Below, one piece after another: positions 1 to 8,085 of a stretch of 34,520 bases of DNA. The translations under genes and the position numbers were made by a program. A model generated the notes under the pieces. It saw only the letters and a program-made list of their open reading frames with translations. It was not told the DNA's origin and made no database searches. Source of the DNA: Verrucomicrobiota bacterium (lineage in GTDB: Bacteria > Verrucomicrobiota > Verrucomicrobiia > Verrucomicrobiales > DEV007); the NCBI GenBank assembly GCA_024277195.1, contig JAJRVS010000288.1, positions 1-34,520 of the forward strand, given 5' to 3'. How positions within the stretch are numbered: position 1 is the stretch's first letter; the number at the start of each line of letters is the position of its first letter.

Positions 1-1055
1 ACAAACATATCCTGATCAGTGCCATGAGTTATGGCGCTCTAGGGAAGAATGCGGTTCAAGCTTTGGCTCGAGGAGCAAAAATGTCAGGTATCCCGATGAA
101 CACGGGCGAAGGAGGCTACCCCAAATATCATCTAATGGAAGACGCCGACCTCATTTTTCAGTTAGGTACGGCTAAATTCGGCGTACGCCATGAAGACTCT
201 TCTCTCAACGACAGCAAACTCGCTGAAATCGCTCAACTCGATCAAGTTCGCATGATTGAGATCAAACTATCCCAAGGTGCCAAGCCCGGCAAAGGGGGCA
301 TGTTGCCCAAAGAAAAAATAAGCGAAGAAATCGCTGAACTTCGTGGCATCCCCCGGGACAGGGATGCCATTTCACCTTCTTCTCACAAAGAGTGCAAGGA
401 CTTGGCCAGCACCGTCGCTTTCTTGCGTCGGGTGCAAGAAGTCTCGCAGTTGCCCGTCGGAATGAAACTCTGCATAGGTTGCCTGGATGAATTCCGAGGA
501 TTAATTCGGGAAATGAAACGCCAAGGCACCTTTCCTGATTATTTTGCCCTCGATGGAGGTGAAGGTGGAACAGGTGCAGCGCCCAAGGCTTTCATGGATC
601 ATGTCGGACTCCCCATCCTACCAGCACTTCATGGGGTGCAAACGATCTTACTGGAAGAAAAAGTCCGCGATCAAACGAAAATTCTATCCGCTGGTAAACT
701 GATCAGCCCAGGCGAGCAACTCGTCGCCATGGCACTGGGGGCGGATGCTGTATACACCGCACGAGGTTTCCTACTCGCCTTGGGATGTATTCAGGCACTG
801 CAGTGCGGCAAAAACACCTGCCCCGCCGGCATCACCACTCATGACCCAACGCTTACCAAAGGACTGGTTATTAATAGCAAAGCCGAACGAGTTTATCATT
901 ACGCCAACGCTTTGGAACGTGAGTTATTAGAATTGTTAGCCGCCTCGGGATGTTCTTCTATTCAAGACCTCACGCCAAAAAACCTTTTCATCCCTGTCGG
1001 CTCCATCCTTGCGCCCCTATCAGTTGCTACCCCACAAGCCCCCGTCATTTCATGA
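1..1055 (+). CDS. FMN-binding glutamate synthase family protein (5' truncated by window edge)
   Basis: The reading frame is open from base 3 with no start, so the N-terminus lies left of the window. The visible first residues, around ISAMSYGALG, match the FMN-barrel region of the glutamate synthase central/FMN domain. Further family marks are GGEGGTGAAP (phosphate-binding loop of the barrel) and CGKNTCPAGITTHD near the C-terminus, which matches the cysteine segment holding the 3Fe-4S cluster in GltB. There is no sign of the amidotransferase or C-terminal beta-helix domains of full GltB. This is therefore probably the single-domain glutamate-synthase-related type, whose substrate is often unknown, and classical GOGAT activity is not shown. 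The stop overlaps the next start by four bases (ATGA), which suggests co-translation with the DoxX-like gene. Confidence 0.88.
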   Translation, partial: KHILISAMSYGALGKNAVQALARGAKMSGIPMNTGEGGYPKYHLMEDADLIFQLGTAKFGVRHEDSSLNDSKLAEIAQLDQVRMIEIKLSQGAKPGKGGMLPKEKISEEIAELRGIPRDRDAISPSSHKECKDLASTVAFLRRVQEVSQLPVGMKLCIGCLDEFRGLIREMKRQGTFPDYFALDGGEGGTGAAPKAFMDHVGLPILPALHGVQTILLEEKVRDQTKILSAGKLISPGEQLVAMALGADAVYTARGFLLALGCIQALQCGKNTCPAGITTHDPTLTKGLVINSKAERVYHYANALERELLELLAASGCSSIQDLTPKNLFIPVGSILAPLSVATPQAPVIS

Positions 1056-1441
1056 AAAAATATATTATTTGGTCATTGCAGCTGATTGCGGCTCTTGCGC
1101 TACTCATCGAAGCTATCCCCAAACTCAGCGGGGCTGAAGAATGCCGAGCCACTTTCATTGCGCTGGATATGGAACCTGCCGGACGAGTGATCACTGGACT
1201 GCTCGAGCTTTGTGCCGCGCTATTGCTGATTCTTCCTAATAGCACCAGCTATGGGGCCATCCTTGCCACCGGCCTGATGAGTGGTGCGCTCATTGCTCAT
1301 ATCACCAAGTTAGGTTTTCATGGGCACCATTTCACCATGGTCATAGAAGCCTTGGTCGTCCTAACTGCCAGCATTGCGATCATCTATCTGCGCCGCCACG
1401 AAATGCCCGTTATCGGCCGCATGTTTGCCAAGGATTCTTGA
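1052..1441 (+). CDS. DoxX-like small integral membrane protein
   Basis: A 129-residue protein with about four hydrophobic segments: the N-terminal [17 protein letters not shown], then two central helices, and a last one around [17 protein letters not shown]. Size, helix count and the early helix followed by a short polar loop resemble the DoxX/DoxD-like family of inner-membrane proteins, sometimes linked to redox or respiratory functions. I chose the ATG at 1052 because it overlaps the upstream stop in an ATGA junction and is followed at once by MKKYII and the first helix. An in-frame ATG at 950 would add a polar proline/histidine-rich stretch that is the upstream gene read in another frame. 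The precise role is unknown. The overlap with the glutamate-synthase-like gene suggests one operon. Confidence 0.7.
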   Translation: MKKYIIWSLQLIAALALLIEAIPKLSGAEECRATFIALDMEPAGRVITGLLELCAALLLILPNSTSYGAILATGLMSGALIAHITKLGFHGHHFTMVIEALVVLTASIAIIYLRRHEMPVIGRMFAKDS

Positions 1442-1466
1442 TATTCTTATAGAATGTCATAGACGT

Positions 1467-3164
1467 ATGAACTCACTCATGACAGATAAAAGACCACTCT
1501 ACATTCGTTACGCCGGCCCCGTCCTTCTAGAAACCCCCCTATTGAACAAAGGCAGCGCTTTCACCCTGGATGAAAGGCGTGCCTTCAATCTCGAAGGATT
1601 GCTGCCCTTCCAAATAGAGAGCATCGAGCAACAGGTCGAACGCTCCTACCAACAGTTCTCCCAATTTGACAACGATCTAGACAAGCATATTTACCTGCGC
1701 AATATCCAAGACGCCAACGAAACCCTCTACTTGAGATTAGTCAGCGATTATCTGGAGGAAATGCTGCCCATCATCTACACCCCGACAGTAGGCAAAGCTT
1801 GTCAGTTGTTCTCACAGATCTACCGCCGCAAACGCGGCCTGTTCATCTCCTACCCCGATCGCCACCGCATGGATGACATGCTGCAAAACGCCACCAAGCA
1901 GAATGTAAAAGTGATCGTGATGACTGACAGCGGGCGCATTCTAGGTTTGGGAGACCAAGGCATCGGCGGCATGGGCATCCCCATCGGCAAATTAGCGATT
2001 TACTCAGCCTGCGGCGGCATCAGCCCCGCTTACACCTTGCCGATCACGCTCGATGTAGGCACCAACAATCAAGAATTGCTCGATGACCCGATGTATATGG
2101 GCTGGAGAAACCCGCGCATCACCGGTGACGAATATTTTGAATTTGTCGATCATTTTATTGCAGCGATCAAGCGCCGCTGGCCTCATGTGCTGATTCAATT
2201 TGAAGATTTCGCCCAACAAAACGCCACTCCGCTGTTGGAAAAATACCAGGATCAAATGTGCTGTTTCAATGATGACATCCAAGGCACGGCCGCAGTCACC
2301 GTGGGAACTCTATTAGCAGCCTGTCACGCCAAAAAATCCAGCTTAAAAGATCACCGCGTAGTTTTTGTTGGAGCCGGGTCAGCAGGTTGCGGCATCGCCT
2401 CCCAAATCGTTGCCCACATGGTCAAAGAAGGCTTGTCCGAACAACAAGCTCTTGAGCAAGTTCATCTGATCAGCAGTGCAGGACTTTTAACTAAAGACAT
2501 GGATAACCTGATGGCTTTCCAAACCCGATTCAGTAAAAACAAACAACAAGTGGCTGACTGGAATCGCGAAAACGGTGCCATTCGCCTGCTGGAAGTGGTC
2601 AAACAAGTCAAACCCACCATCATTGTCGGCGTGTCCGGGCAACCGGGATTGATCACTGAGGAAGTGGTCAAAATCATCTACGCAAACTGCCCTACCCCGA
2701 TTGTCCTACCTTTGTCCAACCCGACCTCGCGAGTAGAAGCTTTGCCCGAAGATGTGATCCGTTGGACAGACGGCCATGCCATCGTCGCCACCGGCAGCCC
2801 CTTTGATCCGGTGAAGCATAATGGCAAAACCTACCCCATAGCCCAATGCAACAACAGCTACATCTTCCCCGGCATTGGTCTCGGCGTCATCGCCAGCGGA
2901 GCACGCCGCGTGACCACCGAAATGTTCATCACCTCAAGCGAGGCTCTAGCCGCTTGCTCCCCGCTGGTCAAAGGAGAGAGCGACCTGCTTCTGCCCGAAC
3001 TTCACACCATCCGCGACGTGAGCTCCCGCATCGCCTTTGAAGTAGGCAAACAAGCCATGGCAGAGGGCGTTGCCACCCGGGTGGACGAATCCGTATTAAA
3101 AGAATCCATCGAGCGCAACATGTGGTTCCCCGAATACCGGAACTACCGTCGAACTTCTTTTTAA
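1467..3164 (+). CDS. maeA: NAD-dependent malic enzyme (oxaloacetate-decarboxylating)
   Basis: A 565-residue enzyme for oxidative decarboxylation of malate to pyruvate and CO2 in the cytoplasm. From memory it aligns with E. coli MaeA (SfcA) nearly end to end and at the same length. Shared stretches include [62 protein letters not shown] and the C-terminal YRNYRRTS. Divalent-metal ligands lie in FEDFAQ and [10 protein letters not shown]. The Rossmann loop [10 protein letters not shown] binds NAD(P), and LSNPTSR and TGSPF are also present. I chose ATG 1467 because it gives the family length; ATG 1479 (MTDKRP) is an alternative, and neither has a clear Shine-Dalgarno. The closeness to enterobacterial enzymes is greater than I would expect for this genome type. 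NAD rather than NADP use is inferred from that similarity. Confidence 0.95.
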   Translation: MNSLMTDKRPLYIRYAGPVLLETPLLNKGSAFTLDERRAFNLEGLLPFQIESIEQQVERSYQQFSQFDNDLDKHIYLRNIQDANETLYLRLVSDYLEEMLPIIYTPTVGKACQLFSQIYRRKRGLFISYPDRHRMDDMLQNATKQNVKVIVMTDSGRILGLGDQGIGGMGIPIGKLAIYSACGGISPAYTLPITLDVGTNNQELLDDPMYMGWRNPRITGDEYFEFVDHFIAAIKRRWPHVLIQFEDFAQQNATPLLEKYQDQMCCFNDDIQGTAAVTVGTLLAACHAKKSSLKDHRVVFVGAGSAGCGIASQIVAHMVKEGLSEQQALEQVHLISSAGLLTKDMDNLMAFQTRFSKNKQQVADWNRENGAIRLLEVVKQVKPTIIVGVSGQPGLITEEVVKIIYANCPTPIVLPLSNPTSRVEALPEDVIRWTDGHAIVATGSPFDPVKHNGKTYPIAQCNNSYIFPGIGLGVIASGARRVTTEMFITSSEALAACSPLVKGESDLLLPELHTIRDVSSRIAFEVGKQAMAEGVATRVDESVLKESIERNMWFPEYRNYRRTSF

Positions 3165-3191
3165 AGGAGCTCCTCAAAAATCACCCTACCA

Positions 3192-4046
3192 TCAAAACCA
3201 GAGCCGTAGTCCAGCAACCACGGAAACCGAATCGATCCCATCCCCCTCTTTACGCGCCAGACTGGAGGTCTGTCCAAGCTTGCGCTCCCAATTCACACCC
3301 ACGTAGGGGGCAAATTCGCGGCGGATTTCGTATCGCAGGCGAAGCCCCAACTCGACGTAGTTAAAACCACTGCCCACACCAAATTCAGGAACCGCTTGAG
3401 CAGCCACTTCCGTTTCCACCCGGGCTTGAGCAATCAACCTCTGGGTGAATAGAAAATCCTTGCTTGCCGTCAGCCTCGCTGACACCTCTCCATTTTCACT
3501 GATAAAAATGACCGGAGTCACCTCATAACTATACGGTGCAAAGCCCTGCAATCCCAAGGCAGCAAAATAGCGTGAAGAGGTCTTACCTGATTGCCAGATA
3601 GGGTCGTAACGCAATCCCACTTGAGCATCCCAGAAGGGAGCGATCATACGACTGTAATACCCGTGAATTTCAGCATTTCCGTTAGAATCGTCCTGTAGAC
3701 TTTGCTCACCTTCGGTCTTAAACCAAAAACGATTCACATTCCCTCCATACCGACCCTCAACATCCCAACTGAGCAGATCGCTGCCATCATTCAGCCGATA
3801 TTCCATTTGATCAAACAATAGTAAACCAAAAGATCCCACTCCCATCGACTCCATTTTGTAAGGCAGGTATTCAGCATCTTCTGGAGCGATAGTAGGCTGA
3901 TTCATGAACATTTTTTGCTCCCCCTGTTCAGATTGAGGCATCACCTTATCCTGTGAATAACAAGTCAGCACCGTTATCCAAAACAGCATGATCCCGAGCC
4001 ACGCTCGCAGCACCTTCAGATTCACCATTACGATTCCCTTACTCAT
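3192..4046 (-). CDS. copB: Copper resistance outer-membrane protein CopB/PcoB family
   Basis: A 284-residue exported protein. The start at 4046 overlaps the copA stop by four bases (ATGA). A longer in-frame start at 4127 lies inside copA and would place a polar segment before the signal peptide, so I rejected it. The N-terminus has a signal sequence (around LRAWLGIMLFWITVLTCYSQ). A short Met/Gln-containing linker follows, shorter than the Met/His-rich region of many CopB proteins. The rest is a beta-barrel typical of the family, with the marks DQMEYR, GRYGGNVNRFWFKTEGE, QVGLRYD, FAPYVGVNWERKLG and a terminal RLWF. Family role: copper binding or passage at the outer membrane, working with CopA. 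It is the last gene of the sensor-sigma-copAB operon. Confidence 0.9.
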   Translation of the reverse strand: MSKGIVMVNLKVLRAWLGIMLFWITVLTCYSQDKVMPQSEQGEQKMFMNQPTIAPEDAEYLPYKMESMGVGSFGLLLFDQMEYRLNDGSDLLSWDVEGRYGGNVNRFWFKTEGEQSLQDDSNGNAEIHGYYSRMIAPFWDAQVGLRYDPIWQSGKTSSRYFAALGLQGFAPYSYEVTPVIFISENGEVSARLTASKDFLFTQRLIAQARVETEVAAQAVPEFGVGSGFNYVELGLRLRYEIRREFAPYVGVNWERKLGQTSSLARKEGDGIDSVSVVAGLRLWF

Positions 4047-5893
4047 GCTCCCGCCTTCCCCTTCATCGGCTTCGAAACCGATACTACCCGGAACATTCCC
4101 ATGTCCATGTGAAAAATGAGATGGCAATGAAAGGCCCAGTTACCCGGAGCATCCACGGTAACATCCGCCGAAAGGTGTTCAGCAGGTTTCACATTAATAG
4201 TATGTTTACGAGGATTGTGCTGGCCATTCCCGTTGTTGAGAACCATCCACATCCCATGCAGATGAATAGGGTGATTCATCATCGTATCATTAATAAAAGT
4301 AAGCCTAACCCGTTCACCATATACCAAGCGAATCGGCTCCGTGCGTTTCGAAAAACTTTCACCATCAAAAGACCACATATAACGATCCATATTGCCAGTA
4401 AGATGAAGTTCAATTTCACGGCGAGGTGGCCGCAAATCAACTCCGGGTCTCGGAGACTTTAGGTCGGTGTAAACCAAAACTTTACGCCCATCGTTCCCCA
4501 AACCGATGCCCGGCTCATTCAGACGACTTTTGGAAATAGTCGCCACGGTTGTATTACCCACGCCATGACGATCTGGACCGTGACGATAGGTCTTTGATAA
4601 ATCTGCAGCACTCTTTTTCATCCTAGGCATCCCTCCCCCTTTACCAACAGGCGAGGGAGAATTCTCCTTAACGCTCGCCTTCATCTTCTCATGACTCATC
4701 CCCGCCATCGAAGAGGATCCGCTTGACTCACCACCCGTCTTATTCATTCCCTTCATGCCCCCCATAGCCATCCCCATGTCTTCCATGGTCAGCAAAGGCC
4801 GCTTCCTTCTTTTCGGCACAGCTGCGGACATTCCTGAACGAGGAGCAAGAGTCCCCCTTGCATATCCACTGCGATCTATGCTCTCGGCAAAAATAGTGTA
4901 GGCCCGGTTTTCTTCAGGCTCGACGATGACGTCGTAAGTTTCCGCAACACTGATCCTGAACTCATCCACTGCAACCGGCTGGATATTTTGCCCATCTGCT
5001 TGTACCACCGTGAGCTTCAAACCAGGAATCCTCACATCGAAGTAGGACATCGCCGCCGCATTGATAAATCGCAATCGCACTTTCTCCCCCGGCTTGAACA
5101 AACCCGTCCAATTACTTTCGAGTCCATTCCCATTCATCAAATAAGTATAAGCATAACCCGTGACATCCGAAATATCAGTTGGAGCCATCCGCATCTTACT
5201 CCATGACAACCTGTTTTTCACTGTGGCAAGCAAACCATTCTGCCGAGAGTCGCGAAAAAAATCTGGGACTGTACGCTTTTGATAATTGTAATAATCAGCT
5301 TGTTTTTTCAACCGCTTCAATACCCGGTGAGGATCTCCGAATACCCAATCCGAAAGCACGATGACGTATTCCCGGTCGACAGCCAAAGGATCCGCTGCCA
5401 CCGGATCAATGATCAAAGGCCCGTAAACACCGGTTTGTTCCTGCAATCCTGAATGACTATGATACCAGTAGGTGCCACTTTGAGTAACTGGGAAACGGTA
5501 TTCAAAAGTTTCTCCCGGCTTGATTCCGTCGTAACTAATCCCCGGCACACCATCCATTCGAAAAGGAAGGATCAAACCATGCCAGTGAATCGAACTATCT
5601 TCTCGCAAATGATTAGTCACTCGCAACAGCGCATCGCTGCCTTCTTTTAATCGCACAAGCGGTCCTGGCACAGTCCCGTTGATTGTGGTTGTCTTCACCT
5701 GTTTGCCCGCCACCTCGATCTGAGTCTCGGCTATGTTAAGCTCTATCAGATTGCCCGAAGCATCTGCCGCCAGCTTGGAATCAGCTCCGCGTGCATAAGC
5801 AGGTGAAATCGTTGCTGCTGCAGCGAGCGCCCCGTAATCTCCACTTTTTTTCAAAAAACGACGTCTCGAAATACTATGCGCTACTTGTTCCAT
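4043..5893 (-). CDS. copA: CopA-family multicopper oxidase, Tat-exported
   Basis: A 616-residue periplasmic copper-resistance oxidase thought to oxidise Cu(I) and sequester copper. It begins with a Tat signal (SRRRFLKKSGD then an Ala-rich h-region ending near AYA). The cupredoxin domains carry the four copper motifs: IHWHG, WYHSHSG, HPIHLHG and HCHLIFHMDMGM, so type 1, 2 and 3 copper ligands look complete. Between about residues 370 and 440 is a Met/Gly/Ser/Lys-rich insertion with MEDMGMAMGGMKGMNK and MAGMSHEKMK, the kind of Met-rich copper-binding stretch seen in CopA/CueO. Its start lies nine bases after the sigma-factor stop, with a GGA just upstream. The stop overlaps copB. Position behind a CnrYXH-like module suggests metal-induced expression. 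Confidence 0.95.
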   Translation of the reverse strand: MEQVAHSISRRRFLKKSGDYGALAAAATISPAYARGADSKLAADASGNLIELNIAETQIEVAGKQVKTTTINGTVPGPLVRLKEGSDALLRVTNHLREDSSIHWHGLILPFRMDGVPGISYDGIKPGETFEYRFPVTQSGTYWYHSHSGLQEQTGVYGPLIIDPVAADPLAVDREYVIVLSDWVFGDPHRVLKRLKKQADYYNYQKRTVPDFFRDSRQNGLLATVKNRLSWSKMRMAPTDISDVTGYAYTYLMNGNGLESNWTGLFKPGEKVRLRFINAAAMSYFDVRIPGLKLTVVQADGQNIQPVAVDEFRISVAETYDVIVEPEENRAYTIFAESIDRSGYARGTLAPRSGMSAAVPKRRKRPLLTMEDMGMAMGGMKGMNKTGGESSGSSSMAGMSHEKMKASVKENSPSPVGKGGGMPRMKKSAADLSKTYRHGPDRHGVGNTTVATISKSRLNEPGIGLGNDGRKVLVYTDLKSPRPGVDLRPPRREIELHLTGNMDRYMWSFDGESFSKRTEPIRLVYGERVRLTFINDTMMNHPIHLHGMWMVLNNGNGQHNPRKHTINVKPAEHLSADVTVDAPGNWAFHCHLIFHMDMGMFRVVSVSKPMKGKAGA

Positions 5894-5902
5894 TTTTTCA
5901 TC

Positions 5903-6526
5903 CTAGGGCTCCAAACTTTGCAGATATTTCTTCAACTGCTTTTTAGCTCGATATACACGAGTTTCCACTGCCTTGATACTACATCCCAACAAAATCCCTG
6001 CTTCCTCTTGCGTATTACCCTCCAGGGAAAAAATTACCAGCGCTTGCTTCAAATCGATCGGCAAGCTGTCTATCGCCTGCATAATTTGCGCGTTTTTTTC
6101 TTCAGCCATCACCACCTGCGCCGGATCGGGACTTGCTTTGCGCATTTGATCCAGATCCACATTTCCCGAAAGCTGGGAATCAAAAATTTGCTCCACGTAA
6201 TGCAACGGTCGCCGTTTGCGGGAACGGATCCAGTCGCGACACAAATTACCGGTGAGGGTATAAAGCCAGGTTCGGAACTTCCCCTTGGGTTTATACTTGG
6301 AGCGCTTGAGATAAACCCGCACAAAAGCCTCCTGCACCAGATCTGCCGCTTCATCCGTATCGTGCACAAAACGATAAACGTAGCTGTGTAATGCCTGCTG
6401 GTAACGCGCCATGATCTCGTTCAGAGCCAGATCATCTCCCTGCTGCAAGCGTAAGATTAGCGCTTGATCGACTTCATCACGATCAACTTCACCGTTCACA
6501 TCGAGCGTAGAATCTGCCTCCATCAT
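5903..6526 (-). CDS. ECF RNA polymerase sigma factor, CnrH-like position
   Basis: A 207-residue sigma-70 family ECF factor. Region 2 includes YQQALHSYVYRFVHDTDEAAD, LVQEAFVRVY and the DNA-melting/-10 recognition helix FRTWLYTLTGNLCRDW. After a linker, region 4 has the helix-turn-helix SLEGNTQEEAGILLGCSIKAVETRVYRAKKQL. There is no sigma-1.1 or region 3 domain. The start is ATG at 6526, or the next codon, also ATG, at 6523. It sits between the CnrX-like sensor (17-base gap) and copA (9-base gap). Gene order anti-sigma, sensor, sigma matches cnrYXH of Cupriavidus metallidurans. I infer it is held by the anti-sigma at 6998-7336 and released on periplasmic metal, then transcribes its own operon including copAB. 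The target promoter was not identified. Confidence 0.9.
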   Translation of the reverse strand: MMEADSTLDVNGEVDRDEVDQALILRLQQGDDLALNEIMARYQQALHSYVYRFVHDTDEAADLVQEAFVRVYLKRSKYKPKGKFRTWLYTLTGNLCRDWIRSRKRRPLHYVEQIFDSQLSGNVDLDQMRKASPDPAQVVMAEEKNAQIMQAIDSLPIDLKQALVIFSLEGNTQEEAGILLGCSIKAVETRVYRAKKQLKKYLQSLEP

Positions 6527-6542
6527 CTATGCCAAAGGCTAC

Positions 6543-7001
6543 TCAATGAGAATGAGGCAAAGACTCGCCAGCAAGCTGTAACAATTGATCATATTGCTCC
6601 GACGTGAGAATTCCCTCCATCTCAAACAAATGCTCCAGAGTAGCTTTCTGCAATTTCGCCATCGCTTTATGAATCTTCTCTACAGCCTTTTCCACTTCTG
6701 GTGAGTATGAACGCTCATTAGCCAGCACCCTAGCAAGGTCTGCGTTGGCAGCATTCAGGGAGCTTCGCAACTCATCCTCTCTTTTTTTTGCTTTGGCCTC
6801 AAGAGGAATCAATTTCTCTTCTTGTTGGGGAGTCAGAACAATGGCTTGGTGCAGTTCGGCATGAGTGGCTCCTCCGCTGTGTGTGACAAATTCAGAGGAA
6901 TGTCCCCGGCTCAAGCCAATACCCAAATAACTACCACCCAGACAAGCGACAAACACCACAGCCCCCACCGCCAACAAACCCGCTGCACCCTGTTTTTTCA
7001 T
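6543..7001 (-). CDS. CnrX-like periplasmic heavy-metal sensor
   Basis: A 152-residue protein with an N-terminal membrane anchor (residues about 8-30) and a helical-hairpin periplasmic domain. From memory it resembles CnrX of Cupriavidus metallidurans, for example ATLEHLFEM against ATLVHVFEM and a shared SPEVE turn. CnrX metal ligands H42, H46, E63, H119 and M123 have counterparts H47, H51, E68, H124 and M128 here, with the same spacings (4, 17, 56 and 4). That makes direct metal sensing likely. The C-terminus ends in His-Ser-His. The start overlaps the CnrY-like stop by four bases, so the two are probably co-translated. CnrX senses Ni/Co; because copAB lie downstream I infer copper or a broader specificity here. 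It also belongs to the broader CpxP/ZraP-like helical family, so a chaperone-like role is the alternative. Confidence 0.85.
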   Translation of the reverse strand: MKKQGAAGLLAVGAVVFVACLGGSYLGIGLSRGHSSEFVTHSGGATHAELHQAIVLTPQQEEKLIPLEAKAKKREDELRSSLNAANADLARVLANERSYSPEVEKAVEKIHKAMAKLQKATLEHLFEMEGILTSEQYDQLLQLAGESLPHSH

Positions 7002-7336
7002 CGTGCGCTCCCGTGTGAGGTAGGTAGTGGTAAATAGAGCGAATTGACATCAAACGCATCCGCCCATGCTAAATCAGCACTAGCAGATTTAGAACTCGGA
7101 GCGCCCTCGAAAGTCGAACCATAAACAAAACCAAAGCCTGTTGTCATTCCCAGAAAAAGCAAGGCCATCACCGGTTGCGCCAGCCATAAAGGCCAGGAAA
7201 AAAAGACTGGCGAAGCATTCTCCTCACGTCGCTGAATGGATCGCCAAACTCGGGACGCCATATTGCTCGGCAAATCCGGAACAGGAAGGCGCTGCAGCTG
7301 CATCAGTTCATCTTCTAGCTCTTCATCTTGTATCAT
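6998..7336 (-). CDS. Putative membrane anti-sigma factor, CnrY-like
   Basis: A 112-residue protein with an acidic N-terminal cytoplasmic segment (DEELEDELMQLQRLPVPDLPSNM), a basic helix and one transmembrane helix at about residues 45-72 (WPLWLAQPVMALLFLGMTTG). A short periplasmic tail follows. It has no HxxxCxxC zinc motif. The topology and first position of the operon match CnrY, which wraps the sigma factor with a short N-terminal helix and is bound by CnrX outside the membrane. Sequence similarity alone is too weak to prove this, so the call rests on size, topology and gene order. It is the first gene of the minus-strand operon, so its promoter should lie within 7337-7617. Confidence 0.7.
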   Translation of the reverse strand: MIQDEELEDELMQLQRLPVPDLPSNMASRVWRSIQRREENASPVFFSWPLWLAQPVMALLFLGMTTGFGFVYGSTFEGAPSSKSASADLAWADAFDVNSLYLPLPTSHGSAR

Positions 7337-7617
7337 ACTGGTTAATATAACGACATAATTTCACAAAATCCCTCATATTATTTTAAAAAATTCACCTTCT
7401 AAAAGGCTAATTCCAGCAACCTACCGCTGAGATGCAGCTTAGGGAGAATCAAATCCAGAAAGAGCCGTTACCCTGAGAAAAAAGAGAGAGAGCTTCCAAA
7501 CTCACTATTTTTATCTATTTTTATCTTGCGCGCATCCATTCAGCAGTTAAAAACGTAATGTCTAAAAATGTTCTTTTCTTGTAAGGGACTCATTAAAATC
7601 AGACGTATAACAAAAAA
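7337..7617. promoter_or_regulatory. Divergent intergenic region between anti-sigma operon and cytochrome c gene
   Basis: This 281-base AT-rich gap holds both promoters: leftward for the anti-sigma/copAB operon, rightward for the cytochrome-porin cluster. Visible structure is a perfect 10-bp tandem duplication (CTATTTTTAT twice) at 7505-7524. There is no open frame of note. I looked for an ECF-type GGAAC plus CGT pair at 16-17 bases on both strands and found no convincing one. CGT-containing sequence close to each start (7346-7353 on the minus side, 7601-7604 on the plus side) is only suggestive of -10 elements. Confidence 0.6.
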
Positions 7618-8055
7618 ATGCAAAACCAAACCAAATTAAATCGTAAATCCTCTGCTTTCATCTTAGGAGCGCTTACGCTTTCCATGGCATTTGTCGGAGC
7701 AGTTCACGCCGCCGACAAACCTATGGGCCCCCCTTGGGATGCTCCCAGTTCAGCGTCCTCGAAAAAAAATCCGGTCAGTGCTGACAAGGCTTCTCTCAGA
7801 AAAGGCAAAAAACTCTACAAAGCAGCCTGCCTGCCTTGCCATGGAGCTACCGGCAAAGGCAATGGAGCTGCCGCAGTCGCCCTGCCAATCCACCCGGGCA
7901 ATCTCACCGATTCCAAACGCATGTCAGGTCAAAGTGATGGTGCGATTTTCTGGAAAATGTCTGAAGGTCGTGGCCCCATGCCGCCCTTCAAAGCATCGTT
8001 CAGCGACACTGATCGATGGAACATTCTCAACTACATCCGAACGCTGGCTAAATAA
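7618..8055 (+). CDS. Periplasmic monohaem c-type cytochrome
   Basis: A 145-residue protein with a signal peptide (h-region FILGALTLSMAFVGAVHA, cleavage probably near residue 31). A low-complexity linker is followed by one class I cytochrome c domain. The haem site is C71-LPC-H75. The likely distal Met ligand is M121 in GRGPMPPF, followed by the usual C-terminal helix WNILNYIRTLAK. The domain type is common among diffusible electron carriers and small subunits of periplasmic oxidoreductases. It starts a plus-strand run with the porin (30-base gap) and the cytochrome lipoprotein, and is divergent from the metal-sensor operon. Its electron partner is not visible in the sequence. CopA or an outer-membrane route through the next gene is possible. 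Confidence 0.9.
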   Translation: MQNQTKLNRKSSAFILGALTLSMAFVGAVHAADKPMGPPWDAPSSASSKKNPVSADKASLRKGKKLYKAACLPCHGATGKGNGAAAVALPIHPGNLTDSKRMSGQSDGAIFWKMSEGRGPMPPFKASFSDTDRWNILNYIRTLAK

Positions 8056-8085
8056 GCCAATTTCACCTCACACGCTCAATTATCC

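Noticed and set aside
3165-3174. Palindrome AGGAGCTCCT after the maeA stop as a terminator
   Set aside because: Too short, with almost no loop, and no T-tract in the maeA direction.
7337-7617. ECF-type promoters for the sensor operon and the cytochrome gene
   Set aside because: No GGAAC-like -35 with a CGT -10 at proper spacing could be found on either strand, so no site is claimed.
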